From positions 16,582,001-16,646,000 of the forward strand of contig NC_134025.1 of NCBI RefSeq assembly GCF_964204645.1: a stretch of 64,000 nt of DNA, written 5' to 3'. The notes beneath the pieces were generated by a model. The model did not search any database, was not told where the DNA came from, and was given only the letters and a program-made list of their open reading frames with translations. The position numbers and the translations under genes were made by a program. Source of the DNA: Tubulanus polymorphus (taxonomy: Eukaryota; Nemertea; Palaeonemertea; Tubulaniformes; Tubulanidae). Of the stretch, positions 13,301 to 23,678 are shown piece after piece; position 1 is the first letter of the stretch, and the number at the start of each line of letters is the position of its first letter.

Positions 13301-14950
13301 CGGCTTGTTCGGGTTCAAAACGCAATGGTGAGGAAGATACCAAGTTCTAGGTGTCGAAATAATTTCTTCCTCAGGAGTCAACTTTCGAGCATACCCAGCG
13401 GAAATATAGCCATTAAGTGTATCACAATAGCCATTTTTAATTACAGAATCTTTACACAGGCGGTTTGTTAGCAAGTCAAATCTTCTCTTAGCTAATGGAA
13501 AGTTATTTGGTAAAACACTATTTTCATCTCTCCATAGCATACCTACTTGATAATGATCACCCACAAGTTGGGTTGTTTCTTCAAGAATTTTAAGAGCTCT
13601 TTGATCTTCAACCGATCCAATCTTATCAGGGTAAGTTACACCAAAGGATTCTGTTGACCAAAAGTTCTCAATTTGTCGTGAGAGTGAATTTTCATCAACA
13701 AGAGAGCATTCATAAACAATTGAATGGACGTGAACATCGCACAAGTCATTTGACATGTTCCCAAACAAACACCACCCTAATCTAGTCCGAATAGCTAAGG
13801 GCTGATTTGATGTCCCTTCCCTTACCTCTAATTGTATATGTGCTCTAGGTACATTTGCACCCAAAAGTACTTTAACCTGACGTGGGAATGTATCAGGAAA
13901 TCGCAGACCCTCTAAATGTTTCAACTTATGAGGAGAAAATTCATTATATTTCTGAAGTGGACAACTGATATTACCAGATGTAGTCCATGCTTGGGACACA
14001 TGAATGATTTCTGACAAAGGATCATTGCTTCGAACGGTAAAGGAAACACGGCGAGATAACTGTGCATCGCTTGAGTGAAGTGTGTTGATAGTCAATACTT
14101 GTTTTTTACCAGACAACCCTAAATCAATAGCCAGATCTTCACGGATTAATGTCACGTCACTCCCAGAATCCAGCAGACCATACGTCAATATACGTCTTCC
14201 GTTAGCACCCTGAACCACAATCGGCAAAACCTGAAAATACACGTCAGAACAATTACTATCGAGACCAAGAACTATATTGCGTTCTATTGCGCTAGGTGCT
14301 ACACCTTGACTACTACTGGCTTGCGATTCACTATTACAAGTGTCTAGATTCTGAGTTTGATTCTTTTGTTCAATATCATTAATTTTGATTTTACGTTTAA
14401 CATGAAGCAGTGTATGATGTCTCTTGCCACACCCTGGTTCTTTACAGCAAGAAAGAGATTTGCAAGTCGCAATGAAATGACCAGGTGACAAACAATTAAT
14501 ACACAAACGTAATCTCTTGACTAGAGCAAATCTTTCATCTACCGATTTATCAATGAAATCTCCACAATTACTCACAGAATGACTACCTGAACAAATAACA
14601 CATTCAAATATTTTCCCACCTGACACGCAACTGCTAGACATCTGTTTCGTGGAATTATTCACATTGATTTTCCGTGATCCTAAAGCATTACTAGAAAAAT
14701 TATTACGTTTCAATTTCAACCTATTTTGTTGTAATGAAAATGGACCGAAGTCAGCGTCAACACAATCTTTGAGCCAACTTTCTAGATCAAACAATGTAGG
14801 ATCTCGTTGTCGAGATATACGTCTAACGAATTCGTTCCATTTTGAACGCTTGTCAATCGGGATACGTTTTACAACTTTCTGTAATAAATCACTACTGCCA
14901 ATTTCAGAAAGATAATTCATTTGTTTTAGAGTAATTAAGCAATCTCTCAC
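10322..14950 (-). CDS. pol: BEL/Pao Pol polyprotein
   Basis: A polyprotein of 1,542 codons. In order: two CCHC-like zinc knuckles (CVICSGSHSVSNC and CINCLSPGHFIATC, about residues 115-165); a retropepsin-like protease with LLDSGSD (about 260); a reverse transcriptase with YVDD (about 675) and the flanking Pao/A17-type region; an RNase H with FSDAS and YWTDSQ; an integrase with an HHCC zinc domain and a D,D,E core (GVDYFGP, IYSDNGSNF, GGVWERLVR). The first codon used here is GTG; the frame stays open upstream to the foreign insertion at 15013, so the natural start lies in gag and gag-pol was probably one frame. No stop or shift is seen inside, which fits the near-identical LTRs. Confidence 0.95.
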   Translation of the reverse strand: MRDCLITLKQMNYLSEIGSSDLLQKVVKRIPIDKRSKWNEFVRRISRQRDPTLFDLESWLKDCVDADFGPFSLQQNRLKLKRNNFSSNALGSRKINVNNSTKQMSSSCVSGGKIFECVICSGSHSVSNCGDFIDKSVDERFALVKRLRLCINCLSPGHFIATCKSLSCCKEPGCGKRHHTLLHVKRKIKINDIEQKNQTQNLDTCNSESQASSSQGVAPSAIERNIVLGLDSNCSDVYFQVLPIVVQGANGRRILTYGLLDSGSDVTLIREDLAIDLGLSGKKQVLTINTLHSSDAQLSRRVSFTVRSNDPLSEIIHVSQAWTTSGNISCPLQKYNEFSPHKLKHLEGLRFPDTFPRQVKVLLGANVPRAHIQLEVREGTSNQPLAIRTRLGWCLFGNMSNDLCDVHVHSIVYECSLVDENSLSRQIENFWSTESFGVTYPDKIGSVEDQRALKILEETTQLVGDHYQVGMLWRDENSVLPNNFPLAKRRFDLLTNRLCKDSVIKNGYCDTLNGYISAGYARKLTPEEEIISTPRTWYLPHHCVLNPNKPRKFRVVFDAASQFRGSSLNNLLMTGPDLLNSLFGVLQRFRLFETALVADIQAMFHQVRTSESESESLRFLWRPDGSYGSPEVFKMLVHIFGARDSPCCANYALKRSARDNIDCFSSIAVNSVLRNFYVDDFLKSVPGDSKALQLAYEVKDILAKGGFHLTKWMSSSKWVLSQIHPEELANPSLDLDLGDLSVERTLGVKWNAQNDSFVFKPVIKDVKLTKRGIISAVSSIFDPLGFLSPFILRAKCLIQDIWRSGFEWDEDISGDLLVTWDEWQNELKLLHELKIPRHHELFSPSVSNVQLHLFSDASERAFGSVAYLRYLIDSSFQTTFLASKTHLAPTKHPLTMPKLELQGAVMSVRLGEVLKRELSEICDNEVSYWTDSQTVLRYIRNEKKRFKIFVANRVGEIREISSVNQWMYIASESNPADDCSRGLLASDLTFSHRWFAGREFLRVPEKQWPSQPDLGIISDIDENLKKTKLVNKVLAFPQAEPVIDLTGLVQPEDYSRWYPLLRRTAWILRAIRNFASHVPRLGYTAVKAKTLTVEDFDFAETCLVSQAQRDSFPEEFSFLKKGKLKDHSSLRCLDPVFDGSCIRVGGRIHNAPNVSVEARHQLLLPFSHHITELLVRKEHLIHFHAGPEHLISLVRQKYWPIKARSVAKRAISRCFGCRRRLAKSRVPFMSDLPAHRITSHCRPFQFSGVDYFGPLFIKRGRSTIKVWVCLFTCLVTRAVHLEVADSMETDTFLLILRNFIGRRGQPSHIYSDNGSNFVGAERELRECLTQLNQSRISNFCHEKGIKWTFNSPCAPHFGGVWERLVRTVKAAIKSVLKGQSFPENVLRTTLIEVEASVNSRPLTYNSVDPADFTPITPNHFLHGGASSVVALGVFHEREINSRKRWRQSQVLADHFWRRWLKEYLPPLTMRSKWLENTENVKLGDLVLIKDKDIPRGQWPLGRIIEVYPSPNDGRIRSVKVKTSSSGYVRPVVKLCVLEESIA

Positions 14951-15013
14951 ACTAATGTAAAAGGAACGTAATGATATTGAATCATATGAATTTGTGGGTG
15001 GACCGTTCGTAAT

Positions 15014-15359
15014 GGGGTACCCGCAGTGCTACTGTGGCAATCGAGGATTCCACGTATGGCAGGCGAGGATCCACCAGGTGTCGCTAGTAGATAGTTGGTC
15101 GTCCACGTTCGATTTCGTCTACATTTCAATTAAACCTAAATTAACTTTTCTCTTAAATGAATGAATCATTTTTGGAAACTTTACCGATATCCGATTAGAA
15201 GAATGAAAGTATTGTATATTGGTAGGTGCTGTGATAGTATATGGATTGAGGAGTTCAAAAATCCAGTTCAAATGTCATTGAAAATGAACTAATTTTGACA
15301 ACGAACGACCTACTGCTTGTCGCGCCATCTGGTGGTATAGCTGGTTTCGCGGGTACCCC
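15014..15359. mobile_element. small TIR insertion (MITE-like) in gag-pol
   Basis: A 346-bp segment with inverted ends GGGGTACCCGC / GCGGGTACCCC, flanked on both sides by AT (15012-15013 and 15360-15361). Subterminal similarity continues around CCACCAG-TG-CGC. The gag frame stops inside it (15275) and the pol frame enters from it. The segment plus one AT is 348 bases, a multiple of three, so the two retrotransposon frames are compatible across it. No coding capacity. The 2-bp duplication does not identify a superfamily. Confidence 0.7.
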
Positions 15360-16162
15360 ATTGATTCAATATAAGCCCTAGCTACGTGTACTCTGTGTCC
15401 AAACACAAACTTTAGCTCCTTAAGGGAGCGTGCATAATTACAACCACTAAACCCAAGACCTTGAATGAGCTCTCTGGCCTCACCTTTCACATGCGACTGC
15501 AGAAGGTCTTGACGTCTGGAATCTTTGATCCCGGGACGATTATGTACTTGCACATAAAACTGCTCAATGAACCTTGGCCATACAAGTGGTGAACCGTCGA
15601 ACATCGGGAGACCAACTTTCGGTAAATCTCGATCAATCTCCATCTTGATAACGGCTTCTTCCAGGGAGGTTGATGATTCCACATTTACTATAGTTTCGAC
15701 TCCTTCGACCAAATCATCGATCCACGCATCAATGGTCCTAAGCGACGAGTTGTTTACAGCATTCGTCACGACATTCTCTGAAAGATCCTCTGCAACTGGA
15801 TGCGACACGGAAGATGTAGACGACGCTTGGAAAACGGGTGCATTCGGATCAAGAGACGAGTCTCTTTTAGCAAAATTGTCTAACCTTTCTAAAGCAACCA
15901 TAGCTTTATCGAAATAACACTCCATCCAACGCCCAGCGGTTTCGATTTCTTCTTCATTCTCGAGTACAGACATGAACTTGTCGTGAGCAGTCTGCAGATT
16001 TTGCAAACATCCAGTGATACGTTGCTTTGCCGGTTCAACAGCCGCCGATATGCGAACTGAATCCGCAGCATCAATAGCACGAGTAAGCCAACCAGCGAGA
16101 CTTGTACGAGTGGCTTTCAACGACTTACTTTTACTAGTATTTGAATCTTCGTTAGCGGTCAT
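15275..16162 (-). pseudogene. gag: BEL/Pao Gag region, truncated by insertion
   Basis: A frame of 295 codons starting 29 bases inside the 5' LTR. Residues up to about 268 resemble the Gag domain of BEL/Pao elements (a charged helical N-terminus, then LPMFDGSPLVWPRFIEQF, then LLQSHVKGEARELIQGL). The last ~27 residues are read from the inserted TIR element and are not Gag. The protein would normally run directly into Pol. The insertion separates the nucleocapsid, protease and enzymes from it, so this copy is unlikely to move by itself. Confidence 0.85.
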
Positions 16163-16191
16163 GATGAGCTTTCGAGTAATTCAAACTATAA

Positions 16192-16614
16192 TGTTCTAAA
16201 TCGACGAAACGAATCCTCGAAAATCTATTGAACACGAAAGCACAGCTACATTTCAAACTCAGCGTGTTTATTTTAGCAACTAACGATGCTGCACTATGCC
16301 ATATAATGCCGGTTTGCTACAAATATGAAAATATATATATAAGTAATCAATTCAATTTATGCAAAGAAAACTAACCCACAGCAAATCTAAAAATTCGTTA
16401 CTTACAATTACTGTAGCTCCTCGAGCAAGTTTCTACGAAAATGACCAATGCTCAACTGTGAGATATTCAATATATACTGTATATATAATGTACTAGACTT
16501 AGTAACAACAAAGCATGGAGAGGTTCAATAAAGGGTTACAAATCCTACAGTACTAAAGCTAAACTCGACTACAATAAAATTCTATAGCAGCAAACCGGAC
16601 TTCAATTTACAACA
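16192..16614 (-). repeat. BEL/Pao 5' LTR
   Basis: The upstream LTR in the direction of transcription. It contains TATATATA-rich stretches that could hold the promoter. Differs from 9748-10170 at two positions. The CCAAA duplication follows at 16615-16619. Confidence 0.95.
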
Positions 16615-17401
16615 CCAAATAGAGAACTGAAGCTAAAACTGATTTTGAGAAAGATTTCTTCAAGTTAATGAACAATGCATTCTATGGTAAGACTTGTGAA
16701 AATATTAGAAATAGAAATGATATTGAGTTAGTTAGTAATGGCAAAAGGATAAGGCATTTACAAACATACCCTTAATATATAGGTAAATGGATAAGTTATT
16801 AATGTATGAATTCTATTATAATGTATTACAACCTCATTTTGGAGAAAAACATATAGAAATCTTATATTTTGATACCGATTCTTACATATTGAAGATAAAA
16901 ACTAATAACATAACAGATGATTTAAAAACATTAAAACATCATTTTGATCTTAGTAACTATCCTAAAGATCATGAATTGTTTAGCAATGATAATAAAAAAG
17001 TTCCTGGTAAATTCAAAGATTAATTAGGTGGTGAAGAAATGATTGAATTCATAGGTATTAGATCTAAAATGTATTCATAAAAAACTAAAGAACATGAAGC
17101 TAAAAAGTTAAAAGGAATAACCAAAAGTGTAGTAGAAAAGAATATTCATTTCAAAGATTACATCAATTGTATATTCAATGAAGAAGTTAGAAAACATAAG
17201 ATGAGATGTTTAAGATCTGAAGATCATGAAATGTTTATTGAAGAAATTGAAAAGATTAGTCTAAACCCATTTGATGATAAAAGATATATTTTAGATGATG
17301 GAATTCATACAGTTGCTTATGGTTGTAATTTAGATGAATACTTAAAATTTAAAAGAGAAGAAACAAAAGAAAATGAGATAATGAAAAGAATTCTAACGTG
17401 T
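16615..17401 (+). pseudogene. element A DNA polymerase B, 3' part
   Basis: Resumes where the BEL/Pao element interrupted the gene. Polymerase motif B (LMNNAFYGKTCEN) and motif C (LYFDTDSYIL) are intact, and motif C has no intein. Breaks: a deletion of roughly 120 bases near 16775-16790 relative to C, plus in-frame stops near 17022 and 17079. The C-terminus (through the CNLDEY segment, ending at 17401) is otherwise collinear with element C. Non-functional. Confidence 0.9.
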
Positions 17402-17433
17402 TAATCAAATTTTAATAAAAATATGTATTATAA

Positions 17434-17787
17434 ATGGAGAGAAAACAAGCACACCGTGAGAACAACAAATTATTTCTAGATAGAATAACAGATACTTCAA
17501 ATGTCAAATCAGTAGATTATAAATTTAAGAAGTTAAAAGAATTAATAATCCATAAGAAATATCTAATTACAAATATTGATACAGTTACTAACAAATATGG
17601 AGATAAATTAGTTATACACTTAGAATATGAAGGATTAAAAGGAAATAAATATAAATTCAGAACATATTTAGCAGATAGATTTCATAGATTATCAAGTGAA
17701 GATTTAGAAGAATTATGTTCTGGTGATTTCTATTTCATATACAAAGGTAAGAATGAAAAAGGGCATCATGAAATAGATTTCGAATAA
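17434..17787 (+). CDS. OB-like small protein of element A
   Basis: An intact frame of 117 codons, about 85-90% identical to 55395-55736 of element C and distantly similar to reverse-strand 47603-47929 of element B. The shared pattern is a hydrophobic strand with 'NKYGDKL', then 'FRTYLADRFHRLS', then 'YKGKNEKGHHEIDF'. The strand-rich pattern and position beside the polymerase suggest a single-stranded-DNA-binding OB fold; this is inference. The upstream sequence (TTTTAATAAAAA, then TATTATAAATGG) is of the A-rich class used by replication genes. One of the few unbroken genes of element A. Confidence 0.75.
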   Translation: MERKQAHRENNKLFLDRITDTSNVKSVDYKFKKLKELIIHKKYLITNIDTVTNKYGDKLVIHLEYEGLKGNKYKFRTYLADRFHRLSSEDLEELCSGDFYFIYKGKNEKGHHEIDFE

Positions 17788-17810
17788 GAAAATATGTAAA
17801 ATAAAGGGTA

Positions 17811-18357
17811 GAATTAAAAGAATATAGAATATTTGTTGATTCTAGAAGACTTACAAATTATAAATCTCATAATTTACTAGTTCAATTAGATAGGGAATAT
17901 AAAAGTTGTGTTGATTTAAAATTAGTAAATATAAGTTTATGTAACTCATTTTACAATATATCGAATAAAACTGTTGAACATAGAGCCTTTTTAATTTTTA
18001 ATAAAAATAAAAATGAATGGGCCTATATATCTTTAAAACCGGGGTTATATAATTTAGATACATTGGCACAAGAAATTAATAGAAAAGCCTGGCACAAGTC
18101 AGGTAATAATTCCGGGTTTTATATTAGATTTTTAAAAAGTGAGAGTTCTAACAAAATAAAGATAAGGTTGTCTGATATTGAAAAACATGCATTTATGGTA
18201 AAAAAAAACCTATAGCTAAACTGTTAGGAATTCCTCCAGATAAATCTTTTACAAATATTGATGCTACACCACACTTAATACCTTTTACACACTTTTATAT
18301 TTATTGCAATTTAAATAAGATAACTTAATATTTTGAAGATAGTAATTTTTTTGATAA
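17811..18357 (+). pseudogene. remnants of the 253-aa and 113-aa proteins
   Basis: Corresponds to 55754-56515 of element C, but the start codon is AGG instead of ATG (AAATAAAGGGTAGAATT), a frameshift lies in an A run near 18200, and the gene is cut near 18312. The next ~45 bases match the last codons of the following gene (56533-56874 in C; KITYFEDSNFF-like end). A deletion of roughly 500 bases therefore fused the two genes. Confidence 0.8.
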
Positions 18358-18361
18358 ATAA

Positions 18362-18583
18362 ATGAGTGATAATAAGTGGATAATAACTGGATTATATAAT
18401 GGAGCATTACTATCAGTTGGAACTGTTGGTTATTCAACGGTATTAAAAAAAGTATTTAAAATGGGAAGTGTTAATGTTGATAGATTTGATATAAATGATA
18501 TTTTAAAATTAACATTAGCAGTTACTTTATCTAATTTAACTATTGATTATTTGGAAAAACAAAAATATATTCCTCCCATATAA
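18362..18583 (+). CDS. 73-aa conserved membrane protein (element A)
   Basis: Intact. Differs from the copies in B (39308-39529) and C (56875-57096) at essentially one residue (YSTVLKK for YSMVLKK). Two hydrophobic stretches (ALLSVGTVGYS and LKLTLAVTLSNLTI) suggest a small membrane or virion protein. The gene starts directly after the remnant of its upstream neighbour with AAATAAATGAG. Function unknown. Its intactness among broken neighbours is probably chance, because the gene is short. Confidence 0.7.
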   Translation: MSDNKWIITGLYNGALLSVGTVGYSTVLKKVFKMGSVNVDRFDINDILKLTLAVTLSNLTIDYLEKQKYIPPI

Positions 18584-18607
18584 ATACATAATTATTTTAC
18601 TAAATAA

Positions 18608-19030
18608 ATGGCTTCTGCAGTTAAAACTTTTATAGGATCGGCAATTGTTAACGCTTTAGCATTTACTGGTGGTGGTTATTTATTTAAGCATATTGATAAA
18701 AATGGTTCATTAACACAACAAAAAAGACATAACTTAGCATAAGAGAAATACAATAAAGCAGCAGAAGAATATAGAGAAAAGAGGCAAAACTATATGGATT
18801 ATATTAACAAGGAATTATATGATCAGAAGATTTCACATAGAGATTTTCAATCAGTTGATGATGCAATGAGTTTATATAACGCGGTAACCAATAAAGAAAA
18901 ATTACATCTATACAAACCTAAATTATCAGATTATTATACCCCGAGTAAAGAACAACAGGAATATGAAATAAAATGGATTTAAGGTGGAACAGTTATTGTT
19001 ATATTTGTAGTATATAGATTTACTAATTAG
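18608..19030 (+). pseudogene. 140-aa conserved protein, broken (element A)
   Basis: Homologue of 39555-39977 and 57121-57543. It has in-frame TAA stops near 18740 (after the NLA segment) and near 18980 (after WI). The N-terminal hydrophobic segment (GSAIVNALAFTGGGYLF), charged helix and C-terminal hydrophobic segment are still readable. Confidence 0.85.
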
Positions 19031-19050
19031 TAATTTTTTTTGCTAAATAA

Positions 19051-19476
19051 ATGGATGATAATATTGATATTATTCCTCATGATATAAATAAAACTAAATT
19101 AAAAATATATTTAGAAAAACAAATATTAGAATTTGAAAATGATTTAAAAGTTAAAAAGAAAAAATATTAAAAAAGTGAAATTATATATTATTTGATTATA
19201 AGTGGTTCGGTTACAATTAGTTCTGTAATAACATTTCTAGCAATATTCAGTCCATTAACACCTTTAGCTATATCAATTGGTGTGTTAGGATTAAGTTCAA
19301 GTGTTTTAACTGGTATAAGTTCAAAATTAAATATAAAAAGTAATAACGAAAAAATTAAAACTAATATAAAAGAGATTAATAAATTGAAAAATACACTAGA
19401 TTATATAATAAGTTTAAATGGTCATATAACAGTTGAAGAACAAGATAAATTATTAAAAGAATTAGTTAATTATTAA
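19051..19476 (+). pseudogene. 144-aa two-helix membrane protein, broken (element A)
   Basis: Homologue of 39997-40431 and 57562-57996. An in-frame TAA interrupts the lysine-rich segment near 19167. The remaining 94 codons, with hydrophobic segments VTISSVITFLAIFSPL and LAISIGVLGLSSSVL, are intact. The upstream sequence is TAATTTTTTTTGCTAAATAAATG. Confidence 0.85.
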
Positions 19477-19492
19477 TTTTTTAATTATATAA

Positions 19493-20794
19493 ATGGGGTT
19501 TCCAAAAGCTTTCCAATATAATAAATTAATTAAATATAATATTCCTGCAATAGATTTTAAAAAAAAATATTACAGATAAAAATGTAGTTTTAAATTCATT
19601 AACTAATTTAAAAATTTATGTTACTGAATCACAGTTTTTTATTTCTAAAATGGAAAATATATTTAATACATATGAAGTTACTTTTACTCGAGATGAATAT
19701 CATATATATAAAGTAAAATCTAATATGAAATATTGGCAGAATCAATTGAATTTTGCTGTTTATTGTGCAACAACAGGATGCGGAATAAGTTGGAATGATC
19801 ATTTAAATAACTTAGATAAAAATTTGAAGTATTCTGATTTAAAATTGATTCACACAATATTTAGATTTCACACATATTTTCAAATCAGAATAATATTAAA
19901 TGAATTAGAATGTCCTTTACCCGGATCTAAATATTTTAAAGAATTGGACAATAATATTAATCTATCTAAGTTTTATAAAATATGTAATGAATTTAACATA
20001 AATATTAATTCCGATTTTAGAGCGCATGGTAAATTGCAAGATGTTGGTGAAGAGTATGAAATAAAAAAAATTGATTATATGCATAGAATTGGAGCTTATC
20101 ATAATTATAAAATTGATAATAATAATGGTTGGGTTAATTTCATTTTAGAAAATGGCGAAGGTTTTACAAAATCAGGTATACAAAGAATAAATCAATCTAT
20201 TAGAACTTATTTGATATGTATTTTAGGCGCTCAAGTTGAAACAAGATCCCCAATAGTTGGAAATGATAACACTTCATTTGATTCGCAGAAACAATTCAAA
20301 GTATTATTTGAAGATTCCATTCATAATGATAAAAAATAGATCGATTCCAGAAAACAGTAAGATATCAAAATTATTTAGATGAATCACATATTAGATTAAA
20401 TTATTGTATAGGCCCTAATCTATTAATTATTTCTAATGATTTAGTATTAAAGATGGGAAATATAATTGGTTATTATAATCTAATTAAAACTGCAAGAATA
20501 AATAATTCATTTGGATTAAATGATATAAATAAAAAGATTATTACTGCTCCAAAATTAATGGAAGGTGAAAAAAATAAAAAACATATTCAATCAACAGAAA
20601 CTAAAACTAATAATATTAAATTAAATAATGATTCTAAAATAAAAGATTACAATACATCAGAAGATATAAAAACTGATATTATTCAACATGACATAATTAA
20701 ACTAAATGATGATTATAAATCCCATGAAAATACTAAATTAGCTTTAACTTGTATAGGAATTGTAATCGGAGGAATATTATATTTTAAATTTTAA
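19493..20794 (+). pseudogene. ~445-aa structural-type protein, broken (element A)
   Basis: Homologue of 40448-41785 (B) and 58014-59402 (C). Starts MGFPKAFQYNK. Frameshifted in an A run near 19560-19570 and again by one extra A near 20334. The end, with the hydrophobic anchor LTCIGIVIGGILYFKF, is intact. Confidence 0.85.
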
Positions 20795-20810
20795 TTTTTT
20801 TATTATGTAA

Positions 20811-22393
20811 ATGGTAGAAGGTGTAGGAGATTTCGAAATGGAAGGCACGGGAAATAATAATGAAGGATATATTGATGATGATTAAAATGATGAAGAAACT
20901 AATATTGATAATGATGATGAATCAGCATATAATTCTAATTCAACAAATAGTGGTTCTAAAGCCCCATCAACAGTATATTTGATAGAAACAATAAATCGAG
21001 AATAAGTACTGAAAATTTAAATCCAGATTTAGAAAGACAAGATTTAGAATATATAAAACAAATGCATAAATTAAAACATATATTTAAAGATTCTGGATAT
21101 AATATAAATGATAGAGGTGTTAGACTTTTAGTACAAGATTTAAAATATTTAGATGGTGAATATTATTATAATTTGAAAGATGATTATTATATTAATATCA
21201 CTTATAAAAATCAAGATAAAATATTAGCGGGATCAACTTTGGAAAAATTAGAATCAGATAGAATTAAAAGAATAAGTAATAGTAATGAAATAGAAAATGT
21301 AACAAAAGAAAAATAAATCAAAATAAAAGAGTATTTAAACAAAAAATTAATGACTTACTTAAAACAATCAATAATAATTTAGAACCAGAAATGGAAGAGG
21401 ATGGAGATCGATTAGATAAATTAAGATCTTCAACACCCGAAACATCGAGAAGAGATATTCAACAAATTGATAATGATTCAAGCCAATTACAATTAGGAAA
21501 ACATTTAGATAACTGACTGGATACAATGAATTCATTTGAAGAAGAGATGAATAGTGTTTTAGATATGCCCGGTGCTGAAACTGGAATAAATCGAATACAA
21601 TCTTTACTAGAAAAAGGATTATTTGATTTAACTGATGATGAATTAGAAGCATTTCCTGAACAAACACGTAGAGAAATTAAAGGTATGCAAGAATCAGCTG
21701 ATAAAATTGCGCATGATAAAAGTAAAAGAGATATTGAAATTAGATTTTTAGAAAAAGAATTAACTGATAAAAATAAAGAAATAGAACAATTAAAGTCTGA
21801 TCTTGATCGTCAAGTAATTTATGAAATGGAATATAGGCAAAAAGAATTACGTTTAGAAAAAGAAAAAGATGATTTAAAATATAACAGAATTACAAAAAGA
21901 AGAAATTAAATTATTATTAAAATCATATGATTATAATATTAATAGATTAAAAGTTATTTTTAAAAATTTGTTGATAAAACCAAATTCTGAAATATCATTA
22001 AAAGATAGAATAAAATTATTATTTAAATTAGAAGGAATAACAATTCTTTCAATTCTAACAGGTGTAACTATGTTATTTACAACAATTGGTTTAGCAATAT
22101 CAAATGCTTTAAAATCTACTCCTGCTCCCAATAAACCGGATAAACCCCCGAATGATAATAATTCTATACAAGATAAAGTTAAATATGGTTTAAAAAAATT
22201 AGCAAAATATTTATGGGAACTATCTAAAAAATCTGCTGCAGCATTACGAGGAATTATTGCATCAATTGTTGGTTTCATATTGAAATCTGCAGGAAACATT
22301 ATTAACTTTGCTGCTGAACATATTATTTTATTTTTAATTACAGTTGTAAGTGCTATTATTTTTGGGTTAGTAAACATGATAAAAAATAAATAA
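20811..22393 (+). pseudogene. acidic/coiled-coil protein with hydrophobic tail, broken (element A)
   Basis: Homologue of 41802-43240 and 59419-61134. Starts with ATGTAAATGG as in the other copies. Stops near 20883, 21003 and 21313 and frameshifts around 21890-21910 break it. The C-terminal hydrophobic region (SILTGVTMLFTTIGLAIS, then AALRGIIASIVGFIL) remains. It lacks most of the middle that the C copy has. Confidence 0.85.
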
Positions 22394-22413
22394 TTAATTT
22401 TTTTGTTAAATAA

Positions 22414-23646
22414 ATGAGTGGGAGTTACATCAATCCTTCTAAGAATCATAGAATATCTAATGCTATTAAAGCAGAAAGATCACATCATATAATTACTCAT
22501 AACCCTTCTAATAATAATCCCGATGAAACTTTATATGTTAGAATTCCTCGATTAACACAAAATACTTTTTATGTTCCAAATAGTATTTATTTATCAGCCG
22601 ATATAAAAGTAATCGGTAATAATAATAATTATGTTGTTGATAATGTTGGAAGATATTTGATTAAAAAATTAACAATAAAGATTGGTCCGGAAACAGTTTT
22701 CTCATTAGATAATTATAATTTATTTATGCATTATAAAGATTTAAGAAAATAGAAATAATATGATATTTCAAGGAATCCAATCAGAAAACCATAATAAATT
22801 AAGATCAGAAGTTAATAGCGCAATATTAACTAATGCTATAGATAAATTGATAAAAAGTACATATGGAAGCGAATATAAAATTCCATTAGACTTTGAATTG
22901 ATAAATAATAATGCACCTTTATATAAATACGCAATTCAAGAAGACGTTATATTCGAAATAACATTTGCTCCTGTTAATGAAATTGTAATATCTAGCGTTA
23001 ATAAAGATATGGGTTATAAATTATCGAATATATGTTTAGAATATGATACAGTAACTGATGAAAATATTTCAAGTATAATTCAATTTCAATACAATCAAGG
23101 ATTTTCATTATTATATGATTATATTGATAAATTTAAAACCGTATCAATGCAAATGATGAAATTATTAATGAGAATATTAACTTCCCAAGAAGATCTATTA
23201 AAGGTATATTAATATTTTTTACAATTGCAACATATTCTAATGGCGCAATGAATGTTGATAATTATTATAATCCTGAAATAACAAAAGTAGAAATAACTAT
23301 CGAAGGAATAGCAAATAAAATATTTTGTCAAGGAATGAGAATGATTGATCAATGGCCAGAAATTAGAAAACATTTTATGAATGAAAAAGTAAAATCATCT
23401 GAAAATTGTAATATTAATCAAATTGATTATTATGCCGGTAATAAATATGCATTATGGTTAGATTTTAGAACAACTGAGGATAATTCATTACATGGTTCTG
23501 GAAAAAAACTACAGAACATTTAAGATGGAATACAATTATTCATGACAAAGAATATAGGAATCAAAAATTTTAAAATGCACATTTATATTATATCTGACGC
23601 GCAATTAAATATTGTAAATTCTGAATTAAATAGTGTTATGTATTAG
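22414..23646 (+). pseudogene. probable major capsid protein, broken (element A)
   Basis: Homologue of 43261-44508 and 61155-62402. An 11-base deletion near 22745 removes the WLTKE codons and shifts the frame. A second shift lies near 23140-23210 and an in-frame TAA at about 23521. The remaining segments, including LHGSGKKLQN and ISDAQLNIV, align to the intact copies. The element cannot make this capsid itself. Confidence 0.9.
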
Positions 23647-23678
23647 AATTTTAACTTTAATAAAAATTTATATAATAA

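Larger units (their letters stand above)
9748..16614 (-). mobile_element. BEL/Pao LTR retrotransposon
   Basis: A 6,867-bp element, transcribed on the reverse strand, inserted into the polymerase gene of element A. Direct LTRs of 423 bp (TG...CA) differ at only two positions (tcaatGaag/tcaatAaag and acaatGaaat/acaatAaaat), so the insertion is young. It is flanked by the 5-bp duplication CCAAA (9743-9747 and 16615-16619), as expected for the family. Gag and pol are both present. The gag-pol junction is broken by a 346-bp insertion. A purine-rich stretch, AGGAGG, lies just before the 3' LTR. No convincing tRNA primer site was recognised. Confidence 0.95.

Noticed and set aside
15567-15917. 116-codon forward frame inside gag
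   Set aside because: Antisense shadow of the gag frame, without features.
21931-22449. 172-codon reverse frame (also 42964-43296 and 60669-61190)
   Set aside because: Recurs in all three elements only because it is antisense to the conserved tail of the coiled-coil protein gene; no start context of its own.
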